A stretch of DNA of 21,939 bases from CAYXSX01 sp964493095 (GTDB lineage Bacteria; Pseudomonadota; Alphaproteobacteria; Micavibrionales; Micavibrionaceae). The position numbers and the translations under genes are program-made. Of this stretch, positions 12,924-20,351 are shown one piece after another (within the stretch, counting starts at the first letter, position 1; each line of letters begins with the position of its first letter). The stretch spans positions 1-21,939 of the forward strand of contig CAZBNG010000034.1 of assembly GCA_964493095.1 (NCBI GenBank), read 5' to 3'. The notes beneath the pieces are model-generated. The model did no database searches. It was not told the origin of the DNA and saw nothing but the letters and a program-made list of their open reading frames with translations.

Positions 12924-14968
12924 TGTCGAATAACCCCCTGTTGCAAATTTCCCCCCTTCCCAATCACGCCCCACAATTCGGCAAGATAAAAGAGGAACAT
13001 TACCTTCCCGCCGTAAAGCAGGCGATCGAAGATGCGCGCGCCCATTACGAACGCATAAAGGCCAATGACGCAGACCCCGATTTTGAAAATGTGATCGTTG
13101 CCATGGAAATTGCTGAAGAAATGATGGGGCAGGTAACATCGACATTTTACAATGCCCTGTCCGCCATGGGCGGTGACAAGCTGCATGAACTGGCGGAGCA
13201 GATCGGCCCGCTTTGCGCAAATTTCTCCAGCGACATCATCCTGGACGAAGAGCTCTTCGCAAAAGTCAAAGCCGTCTACGACAAGCGCGAAACGCTGTCC
13301 CTGTCCCCCGAACAAAAAACGATGCTTGATGAGACATATAAAGGCTTCGTGCGCGGCGGCGCCCTGCTCAGCGAGTCAAAAAAACAGGTATTGCGGGAAA
13401 TTAACGAATCTCTCTCCACCCTCGGCCCCTCTTTCATGCATAACGCCACGAAATCGGCTGAAGCGTTTGAACTGGTGATCAAGAACAAAGCGGACCTTGC
13501 TGGCCTTCCAGAAAGCGCCATTGAGGGCGCCGCCCTCACGGCCATGCAAAAAGGACATAAAGGCCAGTGGGTCTTTACGCTGGATTACCCCAGCTATGTT
13601 CCTTTCGTGCAATATGCCGATAATCGTGATCTGCGCGAAAAAATGTGGCGCGCCTTTTCCAACCGGGGCTACGGCGGGGAATATGATAACTGCGAGAACA
13701 TCAAAACGATTGTAACCCTGAAGGATCAGCGCGCCAAGCTGCTTGGCTATCAGGACCACGCTCATTATGTGCTGGAAAAGCGCATGGCCGAAACGCCGGA
13801 AACCGTCATGACGTTCCTGAACAAACTAAAAGACGCTTACAAGCCCGCCGCGCAGGAAGACCTGAAACAACTTCAGGACTTTGCCAAAGAAACCGACGGC
13901 CTTGATGAACTTAAACCGTGGGACGTGGCTTATTACGGCGAAAAGCTGAAACAAAAACTGTTTGATTTCTCCTCCGAGGATTTCCGCCCCTACTTCCCTC
14001 TGGATAAGGTTCTCTCAGGATGTTTTGAGCATTTCAGCAAGCTCTTCGACCTGAAGTTCACAGCCGCAGACGGGTACGACACGTGGCACAAGGATGTAAA
14101 AGTTTTTGATGTTTTCGATTCCAGGGATAATAGCTTCATCGGAACGTTATTCACCGATTTCTTCCCGCGCGAGGGAAAGAAAAACGGCGCCTGGAAAACT
14201 TCCTACCGCGATCAAGGCCTTTTCAATGGCCACATTGAGCGCCCGGTAATCGCGATTGTCTGCAATTTCACAAAACCCACCGCCGACAAACCATCCCTTA
14301 TCACCCACGGCGAGGTGACGACTCTGTTCCACGAAATGGGACACGCCATTCACGGGCTGCTTTCCCGCGTCACCTACCGCTCCGTCGCGGGCACGAACGT
14401 ACTGTGGGATTTTGTCGAGCTTCCCTCTCAGGTTCAGGAAAACTGGTGCTACGAGAAAGAAACGCTTGATATGTTCGCGGGCCACTATGAAACCGGTGAG
14501 AAAATTCCGGCGGAACTGATTGAAAAACTGCGCGCATCAATGCACTTCATGGTGGCGTGGGGCGGCCTGCGCCAGGTGAGTTTCGGCATTCTCGATATGG
14601 CCTATCATACCGCCGACCCAACAAGCATAACCGACATAGCCGCGTTTGAAGACGAGCATATGAAAGATGTCACCCTGTTCCCGCGTCTTGGCGGGCCGTT
14701 TTCATCCTCATTCTCACACATCTTCGCGGGCGGCTACAGCGCCGGGTATTACAGCTATAAATGGGCGGAAGTCCTTGATGCAGACACGTTCGAGCTGTTC
14801 TTGGAAAAGGGGCTGTATAATCAGGAAGCGGCGCAGGCTTACAAAAACGAAATCCTGTCCAAGGGCGGATCGGAAAACCCGGCTGTGCTTTACCGCAATT
14901 TCCGTGGCCGTGACGCCGACCCGGATGCTCTCCTGCGGCGCGAGGGACTGCTGGGTAAAGCGGCTTAA
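12923..14968 (+). CDS. M3-family zinc metallopeptidase (oligopeptidase A/Dcp type)
   Basis: Cytoplasmic oligopeptidase of 681 residues, the usual length for thimet/oligopeptidase A/Dcp enzymes. The zinc site is H470-E471-M-G-H474 with E499 in WDFVELPSQ 25 residues after the second His. QENWCYEKETL follows, and the C-terminal substrate lid carries FAGGYSAGYYSYKWAEVLDAD with the conserved Tyr/Gly loop. The N-terminal half is helical and acidic, as in the family. VELPSQVQENWCYE favours oligopeptidase A-like over Dcp, but the two are hard to separate by eye. The ATG at 12923 has AAGGA 7 bases upstream and a strong promoter just before it. The stop overlaps the convergent 162-residue gene by 4 bases. 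It probably clears short peptides, including cleaved signal peptides. Confidence 0.94.
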   Translation: MSNNPLLQISPLPNHAPQFGKIKEEHYLPAVKQAIEDARAHYERIKANDADPDFENVIVAMEIAEEMMGQVTSTFYNALSAMGGDKLHELAEQIGPLCANFSSDIILDEELFAKVKAVYDKRETLSLSPEQKTMLDETYKGFVRGGALLSESKKQVLREINESLSTLGPSFMHNATKSAEAFELVIKNKADLAGLPESAIEGAALTAMQKGHKGQWVFTLDYPSYVPFVQYADNRDLREKMWRAFSNRGYGGEYDNCENIKTIVTLKDQRAKLLGYQDHAHYVLEKRMAETPETVMTFLNKLKDAYKPAAQEDLKQLQDFAKETDGLDELKPWDVAYYGEKLKQKLFDFSSEDFRPYFPLDKVLSGCFEHFSKLFDLKFTAADGYDTWHKDVKVFDVFDSRDNSFIGTLFTDFFPREGKKNGAWKTSYRDQGLFNGHIERPVIAIVCNFTKPTADKPSLITHGEVTTLFHEMGHAIHGLLSRVTYRSVAGTNVLWDFVELPSQVQENWCYEKETLDMFAGHYETGEKIPAELIEKLRASMHFMVAWGGLRQVSFGILDMAYHTADPTSITDIAAFEDEHMKDVTLFPRLGGPFSSSFSHIFAGGYSAGYYSYKWAEVLDADTFELFLEKGLYNQEAAQAYKNEILSKGGSENPAVLYRNFRGRDADPDALLRREGLLGKAA

Positions 14969-15453
14969 GGAGCCGGGTCTGAGAATGGCGGCACCAGAGG
15001 AACAGACTCCGCCGTATTCACCGTCAACCCCAGCCCCTTGCCCTGAAATTCAGCGGGAAGTTTTTCTTCGGCGAATGTAGTTTCGATCCATGTTTTAAGA
15101 TTACCGAAATCGGCCATAACCAAACCATCGGGATCAAATCGCTTAAGTGTCTCCAGATCAAAGGGATCACCTGCAACACAGCTTTGGCAAATTTCATATG
15201 CAATCGCACCATGCCCCCTGGTTACATTGGAAGCTATGCGGCTAAGTTTTCCTCTAATCTGGTGCCGAAGAGCAGAAACACTACTCACTGTTTGATATTC
15301 ATTTTCGGGGTCTTGATGGATTTCTGCCAGATCACCTAAAAACCTATAGATGGCGCGATAACTTTCAGGACCAACCTCACCCCAAAGCTCCGCACACACT
15401 TTCATAAAAAGTCGTGGAACATTAATTATGTCTGTCGAAATATTACTAACCAA
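14965..15453 (-). CDS. Hypothetical protein, 162 aa
   Basis: Not recognised. Soluble, no signal peptide or TM segment; largely helical in the first 90 residues (LFMKVCAELWGEV, YRAIYRFLGDLAEIH, VSALRHQIRGKLSRIASNV) and Pro-rich at the C-terminus. The frame starts at TTG (15453) just after a stop; an ATG at 15405 would give 146 residues and may be the true start. No good ribosome site is seen for either. The gene is AT-richer than the neighbouring peptidase and overlaps its stop by 4 bases. Divergent from the 126-residue gene across 84 bases. Coding status rests on frame length and amino-acid composition. Confidence 0.55.
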   Translation of the reverse strand: MVSNISTDIINVPRLFMKVCAELWGEVGPESYRAIYRFLGDLAEIHQDPENEYQTVSSVSALRHQIRGKLSRIASNVTRGHGAIAYEICQSCVAGDPFDLETLKRFDPDGLVMADFGNLKTWIETTFAEEKLPAEFQGKGLGLTVNTAESVPLVPPFSDPAP

Positions 15454-15502
15454 CCGCCATCAGTTACCATAAAAAATTGCTGCGGACAATATTTTCTTCC
15501 CC

Positions 15503-15531
15503 TTGAGAAAAATCAAAAGCCCTCCTACATT
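15503..15531 (+). promoter_or_regulatory. Sigma-70-type promoter giving a leaderless transcript
   Basis: TTGAGA (15503-15508), a 17-base spacer and TACATT (15526-15531) lie six bases before the ATG at 15538. The transcript would begin at or next to the start codon, which explains the absence of a Shine-Dalgarno sequence. Confidence 0.5.
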
Positions 15532-15537
15532 AGTCCC

Positions 15538-15918
15538 ATGAGCGAAGAACATCCCCTCGACGGCAAATACCTGATCACCACGACAGCCTCGTATCACGGC
15601 GATATTGAGAAGCGCAGCGACGGACAGACGCAGATCGTCAATTCGCGCACCGAGCGTTTCGACGACGCCAACTGCAAATGGACCAGTACTTTTGAAATCA
15701 TCAGCGAATCACAAGTCAGGATGACATCCGTCGCCGACCCCTCAAGCGCCGTCGTGGATTTTCTGCTCACGCGCCCGGACGGATCCCCGACCCGCGATCC
15801 CGTCACCTACGAAGCTATTTTGAAACTGAGCCGCAAGGGCGACCGTATCCAGATGTCCGGGCAGATTGAATATGGCGGAGAAGTCGTTTTCCTGACCATG
15901 AGGAAGATTGTGGAGTAG
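15538..15918 (+). CDS. Hypothetical protein, 126 aa, beta-rich
   Basis: No family recognised. The protein has 126 residues and is soluble, with alternating hydrophobic/polar strands (YLITTTASYHG, TSTFEIISESQVRMTSV, AVVDFLLTRPDG, AILKLSRKGDRIQMSGQIEYGGEVVFLTMRKI) that suggest a small beta-barrel or lipocalin-like sandwich. There is no signal peptide. GC and codon use match the housekeeping neighbours, unlike the adjacent 162-residue gene, so it is likely a native conserved gene. The start rests on the only upstream ATG and a well-spaced promoter immediately before it. An interspersed palindromic repeat follows 8 bases after the stop. Confidence 0.7.
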   Translation: MSEEHPLDGKYLITTTASYHGDIEKRSDGQTQIVNSRTERFDDANCKWTSTFEIISESQVRMTSVADPSSAVVDFLLTRPDGSPTRDPVTYEAILKLSRKGDRIQMSGQIEYGGEVVFLTMRKIVE

Positions 15919-15925
15919 CCTGCCC

Positions 15926-16015
15926 CGTCATTGCGAGGAGCGATAGCGACGAAGCAACCTCTTCGTTTAAGGCTCTGGATTGCCGCGTCGGGCTTAGGCC
16001 CTCCTCGCAATGACG
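15926..16015. repeat. Interspersed palindromic repeat element, 90 bp
   Basis: CGTCATTGCGAGGAG (15926-15940) and CTCCTCGCAATGACG (16001-16015) are perfect 15-base inverted termini. Inner arms GCGACGAAGCAACC and GGATTGCCGCGTCG are partly complementary, so the whole element can fold into one long hairpin. The GTCATTGCGAGG...GAAGCAA...GGATTGC pattern is a small non-coding, MITE- or REP-like repeat I recall from many bacterial genomes. It exactly fills the gap between two convergent genes and could act as a bidirectional terminator. Confidence 0.85.
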
Positions 16016-16018
16016 TGA

Positions 16019-16930
16019 TTAATAAAGTTCCATCAAAGTGCAGCGTGCGGAGCCACCGCCATATTTCTCCAGCGTCGGCAGGGGGGAATGCAGCAATTTA
16101 TCAAAATGGCGATCCAGCACAGCCTTCTGTTTACGGGTTAACGCCTTATGGGCGGCGCCGGACATAGCCAGCATCGGCTTATCGTCATGGCCGCGCACTT
16201 CCAGCGCGTTACCGCAAAAATGCTGCAGCTGGTCCATCGAAAACTCCACCACTTCATGATAGCGGCCCAGGCGCTCCACCACGCGGGCACGATGCTCCTC
16301 CGTAATGCATGGCGAACATATCCCCGCAACCGTCGAACCAATCCACATCACAAGATCAGTGTGATAAACCGGCTTACCGGTATGAGAAAGGGTTTCGAAA
16401 ATCTCTATTTTGTAGCCCATCTTCTTCGCCCACTTTTTTGCAAGGTCGCGGTCTGTACGCGGGGAAAGCGCAGCATACGCCACCTTGTTCACCCGGTCGG
16501 AAACAATGCTGCCGCGTGCCTCAAGATATTTCCCCTTCTTTTCAAAAGCCGTCATATCGATGACATGCGGATACATTTTCTTCAGGAAAGCAATAATCTC
16601 CGGCACGCGCTCCGCCCGGCGATTGGCGTTCATCATGGGATAAAGCACCAATTTGCCGCCCTCATGGGTCGAAGCCCAGTTGGGAAACACCATATCGGGG
16701 CAGCCCTTATGCCCGCGCCCCGTCGTTACAATCACACCGTTTTCCACCAGCATGTCGCGGTAAGCATGAAACTCGGCCAAAGCAGCCTTTAAAATGGCTC
16801 CAGGCTTCATGGATTTTTGATCAACCTGGTAAACATTCGTCGTCATCGTCTCCGGATTCGCATAGAATTCCGCAGGCTCTATCATCATGATATGGCGTGA
16901 CGATTGTGAAATTTTGGCAGACTTTTGCAT
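16019..16930 (-). CDS. Guanidino-group-modifying hydrolase (arginine deiminase-related, CtlX-like)
   Basis: A 303-residue member of the amidinotransferase/arginine deiminase superfamily (beta-alpha propeller); related proteins hydrolyse citrulline, arginine or dimethylarginine. IMMIEPAEFYANPETMTTNVYQ near the start, FPNWASTH (82-89, substrate-side Asn/His), KYLEARGSIV (134-143, acidic catalytic residue E137), VYHTDLVMWIG with H190, GNALEV and the C-terminal SAR-C297-T-L catalytic Cys are all at the expected places. The triad Cys/His/Glu is complete. Substrate cannot be fixed: family members include CtlX-type citrulline hydrolases. Its ATG lies 3 bases after the stop of the 106-residue gene, so the two are probably translated as a coupled pair. 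No ribosome site precedes it. Confidence 0.82.
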   Translation of the reverse strand: MQKSAKISQSSRHIMMIEPAEFYANPETMTTNVYQVDQKSMKPGAILKAALAEFHAYRDMLVENGVIVTTGRGHKGCPDMVFPNWASTHEGGKLVLYPMMNANRRAERVPEIIAFLKKMYPHVIDMTAFEKKGKYLEARGSIVSDRVNKVAYAALSPRTDRDLAKKWAKKMGYKIEIFETLSHTGKPVYHTDLVMWIGSTVAGICSPCITEEHRARVVERLGRYHEVVEFSMDQLQHFCGNALEVRGHDDKPMLAMSGAAHKALTRKQKAVLDRHFDKLLHSPLPTLEKYGGGSARCTLMELY

Positions 16931-16939
16931 AAATTATGC
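16927..16939. repeat. 13-bp palindrome GCATAAATTATGC, copy 1
   Basis: A perfect palindrome around a single central base. It covers the stop codon of the 106-residue gene and the start codon of the hydrolase gene. The identical 13 bases recur at 17353-17365. Confidence 0.6.
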
Positions 16940-17254
16940 GGTTGCCATGTGGAGGGTGTTAAAATCCAGTAATGACCGCCCCAGACGCTCCTCGATCATG
17001 GAAATCGCCTTTTGGGTCATGGGAGCCATGAAACCGGCTTTTTTAAGGTTTGACCAGCGCTGCGCTAGAAACGAGGCCCCGATAGCAAAAGTGCCTGCAG
17101 GCGCCGCATCGACATCGTCAACGACAAACACAGCGCGGAACCCCAACGGATCGTCATCCACGGCGCATTTCTCAATATGGACATGCCGGATATTCCTCTC
17201 CCAGTTTCTGGCAGAGTCACCCGCACTCCGGTCTGTAACAGGCATCTTGGTCAT
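16934..17254 (-). CDS. Hypothetical protein, 106 aa, coupled to the hydrolase gene
   Basis: Unrecognised small soluble protein. From the ATG at 17254 it has 106 residues; GGA lies 8-9 bases upstream. A GTG at 17269 would add five residues. Visible features: NWERNIRHVHIEKCAVDDDPLGFRAVFVVDDVDAAPAG, a mix of charged and beta-strand residues, then FAIGASFLAQRWSNLKKAGF and a helical end (APMTQKAISMIEERLGRSLLDF). No signal peptide or TM helix. It ends 3 bases before the CtlX-like gene, so it is likely co-translated with it and may be a functional partner; nothing in the sequence shows what it does. Confidence 0.6.
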   Translation of the reverse strand: MTKMPVTDRSAGDSARNWERNIRHVHIEKCAVDDDPLGFRAVFVVDDVDAAPAGTFAIGASFLAQRWSNLKKAGFMAPMTQKAISMIEERLGRSLLDFNTLHMATA

Positions 17255-17340
17255 TTTATTATTCCACACGTAAACAACTCCGGGTTATGTATCCTTCCCG
17301 GATTCTTTCGACAAAGATATCCACAAATTTACATACGGTC

Positions 17341-17370
17341 AACAAAAACCGCGCATAAATTATGCTGCGC
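17341..17370 (-). terminator. Probable terminator after the manC-like gene
   Basis: On the minus strand GCGCA (17370-17366) pairs with TGCGC (17355-17351), with the 13-base palindrome spanning the loop and stem, and GGTTTTTGTT follows. It starts 16 bases past the manC-like stop. This separates the GDP-fucose genes from the 106-residue/hydrolase pair. Confidence 0.5.
17353..17365. repeat. 13-bp palindrome GCATAAATTATGC, copy 2
   Basis: Identical to 16927-16939, 426 bases away. Here it is part of the terminator-like hairpin between the manC-like gene and the 106-residue gene, in the 131-base region where a promoter for the 106-residue/hydrolase pair would be expected. Confidence 0.6.
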
Positions 17371-17385
17371 TGCCTTACGATAGGT

Positions 17386-18246
17386 TTAATGGCGTAAAAA
17401 CAGCGTACAAGGTAACGCTCCCCACGTACCGATATCGGCCCAGCGCGTAGGCAGTTCAACAGCGGAAATCCGATTGCTTTTCTCCATCACGGCCACGTCG
17501 ACCGGTATGTTGGGAACACGGGCAAAGCTGGCCGGCTCCGGAACAAAAACCGGTGGCTTATCCTCACCTTTTTCCACAGTGCGCCGGCAAGAGTCGTAAA
17601 TTTCCGGCGCATGTCTTTGTAACTCTTGTAAAAACACGCGCGGCCTGCACAAAAATATTCCCGTATTCCAGAGACAATGATGCGACGCAAGCAGTTGCAC
17701 GGCACGTGGTTTTTGCGGCTTCTCAACAAAATGCTGTACCTTGTACACACCGTCGTATTGCTGTTCCTGTGTCAGGATATAACCGTATCGTGTATTATGG
17801 CTGCGCGGCCTGACACCAAAAATTACTATTTTATCATCTCCCGCCCCGGCGCGTGCTCTTTCCCATTGCGCAGCAAAAGCCTGCGGAGATTTCATCGCAT
17901 GATCGCTGGGCATAACCATCATATAACCTGGTTCATTTTCCAGCCGCATAGCCGCCAGCGCCACAGAAGCCGCCGTGCTGCGTATTTCCGGTTCGGCGAT
18001 AATGCAGCGCGGTTGCGTGCCTGTTTTTTGCAGACTTTTTTGCACGTTTTCCAGATGATTTTCGGCACAAACAACCACCGGCGCGGCGCAACCTTCCGCG
18101 CGCAGCAAAGTCTTCTGAAGCAGATTGTAACGGGAAAACAGCTTTAAAAAAGGTTTCGGACGTTTTGCCGATGCCAGGGGCCAGAGCCGGACTCCCCTGC
18201 CGCCCGCCAGAATAACGGGCGTAATGCTCTCAGGCCGCTCTTGCAT
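17386..18246 (-). CDS. Mannose-1-phosphate guanylyltransferase domain protein, C-terminally short
   Basis: Makes GDP-mannose from mannose-1-phosphate and GTP. In the 286-residue protein from the ATG at 18246: ILAGGRGVRLWPL (12-24, nucleotide-binding), KRPKPFL, MPSDHAM, TRYGYI, HFVEKP, CLWNTGIFL, VDVAVMEKS and RWADIGTW. All are ManC/CpsB-type motifs in the right order. It stops about eleven residues after the D-I-G-T-W motif, whereas ManC proteins normally continue with a dimerisation/beta-helix part and often a cupin mannose-6-phosphate isomerase domain. A longer start at 18324 exists but lies deep in fcl. The start overlaps the fcl 3' end by 17 bases. A terminator-like hairpin follows. Activity of the shortened protein is likely but unproven. 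Confidence 0.85.
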   Translation of the reverse strand: MQERPESITPVILAGGRGVRLWPLASAKRPKPFLKLFSRYNLLQKTLLRAEGCAAPVVVCAENHLENVQKSLQKTGTQPRCIIAEPEIRSTAASVALAAMRLENEPGYMMVMPSDHAMKSPQAFAAQWERARAGAGDDKIVIFGVRPRSHNTRYGYILTQEQQYDGVYKVQHFVEKPQKPRAVQLLASHHCLWNTGIFLCRPRVFLQELQRHAPEIYDSCRRTVEKGEDKPPVFVPEPASFARVPNIPVDVAVMEKSNRISAVELPTRWADIGTWGALPCTLFLRH

Positions 18247-19201
18247 ACTCAAATTGCTCACGATACCAAGCGTAAGTCTTTTGCAAGCCCTCTTCCAGTG
18301 AAAATTTCGGCTGCCACCCGGCATCGTAAAGCCGGAAACTGTCCATCAGCTTCCCCATCACGCCGTCGGGTTTAGAGCGATCAAACACGGCACCCCCTTC
18401 AAAGCCGCACACAGCCATAATTTTGCGGGCCAGTTCTTCTATGGTAATGTCAGAACCCGCGCCGACATTCACAGGTTTGGTATCGCTGTAATGCCTGAGG
18501 ATAAATACCAGCGCGTCTGCCAGATCATCCACGTAAAGAAATTCACGCCGCGGCCTGCCGCTGCCCCATACCTCCATATGCGCCGCGCCGCTTTCCCGCG
18601 CCGCATGCGCCTTCATCATGAGCGCAGGCAGGACATGGGAGCGCGCAAGGTCAAAGCGGTCGCCCGGCCCGTACAGATTACACGGCATGGCGGTAATAAA
18701 ATCACATCCCTCACGCTCCCGGTAAGACTGACACAGTTTTATGCCTTCGATTTTAGCGCGGGCATACGCTTCGTTTGTCGGCTCCAGCGCCCCGGTTAGC
18801 AGCGCCTCCTCCCGGATCGGCTGAGCGGCGTCTTTTGGATAAATACATGAAGATCCCAGAAACAGCAGTTTCTCCACCCGCGCAGCGGCGGCCCCATGAA
18901 TAATGCTGCCCTGTATCTGTATATTCTCGTTATAAAACGCATCCGGATGGTCGCGGTTGTCAAGAATACCGCCGACCTTTGCCGCCGCCATAATGATGAC
19001 ATCGGGTTTTTGCTGCGCAATCCACTCCCGCACGACAGCCCCATCACGCAGGTCCATCTCATCGCGCGCCACGGTCAGAATGCTGCACTTTTCACGCTTC
19101 AAACGCCGCAACATAGCAGAGCCGACAAGCCCGCAATGCCCGGCTACCCAGATTTTTTTGCCTTCAAGGGAATAAGTCGTCTTCAGCCAGCCATCTGCCA
19201 T
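18230..19201 (-). CDS. fcl: GDP-L-fucose synthase
   Basis: NADPH-dependent epimerase/reductase that turns GDP-4-keto-6-deoxy-D-mannose into GDP-L-fucose. It has the SDR Rossmann motif GHCGLVGSA (21-29), AAAKVGGI (72-79), SSCIYP (117-122) with the catalytic Ser, and Y146-A-R-A-K150. NLYGPGDRFD and LYVDDLADAL are further conserved parts. Length 323 is typical. The ATG at 19201 has GGGGAG directly upstream. It overlaps the gmd 3' end by 19 bases and the manC-like gene start by 17 bases, so the three are one translation-coupled unit. Cytoplasmic. Confidence 0.95.
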   Translation of the reverse strand: MADGWLKTTYSLEGKKIWVAGHCGLVGSAMLRRLKREKCSILTVARDEMDLRDGAVVREWIAQQKPDVIIMAAAKVGGILDNRDHPDAFYNENIQIQGSIIHGAAAARVEKLLFLGSSCIYPKDAAQPIREEALLTGALEPTNEAYARAKIEGIKLCQSYREREGCDFITAMPCNLYGPGDRFDLARSHVLPALMMKAHAARESGAAHMEVWGSGRPRREFLYVDDLADALVFILRHYSDTKPVNVGAGSDITIEELARKIMAVCGFEGGAVFDRSKPDGVMGKLMDSFRLYDAGWQPKFSLEEGLQKTYAWYREQFEYARAA

Positions 19202-20265
19202 GCGCTCTCCCCGCGTTGCTGCGCCTGCCAGAGGTTTTCACGGTCCGCATTGACCATATCGCCGACCAGATCGTCAAAATAAATGCGCGGGCTCCAGCCC
19301 AGTTTGCTGCGCGCTTTTTGTGCGTCACCCAGCAAGTAATTCACCTCTTTCGGGCGGAAGAGCACCGGGTCAATCCGTACCATCGTTTTTCCGGTTTTAG
19401 CGTCGATCCCGGTTTCATCCGCTCCCTCGCCCTGCCACCGGATTTTTACGCCGATATGGGCAAAGGCGCGCACAGTAAATTCGCGCACACTGTGCGCCTC
19501 TCCGGTGGCCAGAACGTAATCATCCGCCTCTTCCTGCTGCAGCATAAGCCACATTCCTTCCACGTAATCACGGGCATGGCCCCAGTCGCGCAGGGAATCC
19601 AGATTGCCCAGCGTAACTCCTTCCTGCCGCCCGGCTTCAATGGCCGCCACGGCGCGGGTGATTTTACGGGTGACGAAATCCTCCCCGCGCAGCGGGCTTT
19701 CGTGATTAAAAAGAATGCCGTTAGAGATATGCATGCCGTAGCTTTCCCGGTAAATCCGTGCCAAATGGTAAGCCGCCAGCTTTGCTGCGCCATAGGGGCT
19801 GCACGGGCGCATCGGCGTTTCCTCGTTTTGCGGCGCCGTGGCGTCGCCGAACATCTCCGAAGAAGAAGCCTGGTAAACCCGCACATCCCGCTCCATGCCC
19901 AGAACGCGCAGTGCTTCCAGCAAATGCAGCGTCCCTTTCGCGTTGGTATCCAGCGCCGAAACGGGCGTTTCAAAGCTCACCTTCACATGGCTCAGCGCCG
20001 CCAGGTTGTAGATTTCATCCGGTTCCACCGCCTTGATAAGGGCGCTTAGATTGTGCGCATCATTTACGTCTCCCATATGCAGGGTAACGCGATCATCCAC
20101 CAGCCCGAGCGCGTCCAGCCGCCCCAGACCATCCAGCGGATCGGCATAGCTGTCCCAGCGCACAAGGCCGTGGACCTTATAATTTTTTTGCAATAAAAAC
20201 CGCGCCAGAAAGGCGCCGTCCTGTCCTGTAATGCCGGTGATAAACGCAGTTTTTTGTATCGTCAT
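19183..20265 (-). CDS. gmd: GDP-mannose 4,6-dehydratase
   Basis: Converts GDP-D-mannose to GDP-4-keto-6-deoxy-D-mannose, the first step to GDP-fucose. From the ATG at 20265 (360 residues): GITGQDG (11-17, NADP-binding), NLAALSHVKVSFE (88-99), SSSEMFG (134-140), SPY158-G-A-A-K162, FNHESPLRGEDFVTRKIT and LGNLDSLRDWGHARDYVEGMWLMLQQ. These match the family signatures closely. The start is chosen because AGGG lies 9 bases upstream and GxTGQDG begins at the usual distance; an ATG at 20292 would add nine residues. The 86 bases upstream, after the desaturase stop, show no convincing promoter or terminator. Confidence 0.96.
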   Translation of the reverse strand: MTIQKTAFITGITGQDGAFLARFLLQKNYKVHGLVRWDSYADPLDGLGRLDALGLVDDRVTLHMGDVNDAHNLSALIKAVEPDEIYNLAALSHVKVSFETPVSALDTNAKGTLHLLEALRVLGMERDVRVYQASSSEMFGDATAPQNEETPMRPCSPYGAAKLAAYHLARIYRESYGMHISNGILFNHESPLRGEDFVTRKITRAVAAIEAGRQEGVTLGNLDSLRDWGHARDYVEGMWLMLQQEEADDYVLATGEAHSVREFTVRAFAHIGVKIRWQGEGADETGIDAKTGKTMVRIDPVLFRPKEVNYLLGDAQKARSKLGWSPRIYFDDLVGDMVNADRENLWQAQQRGESAWQMAG

Positions 20266-20351
20266 GATTGGATACCCTTGCATGCACACCATACGGTTGT
20301 ATTACAATGCCGGAAATCAGGCGTAATTTCAACGACTTTGGCCTAAGAGGA

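Noticed and set aside
17259..17459. Possible continuation of the manC-like protein in another frame
   Set aside because: The alternative frame past the end (RYLVRCFYAIKP...) shows no ManC C-terminal or cupin motifs, so a simple frameshift is not supported.
19216..20049. 277-codon plus-strand open frame opposite gmd
   Set aside because: Antisense shadow of gmd; rich in Arg/His/Gln, no motif, and gmd signatures are unambiguous.
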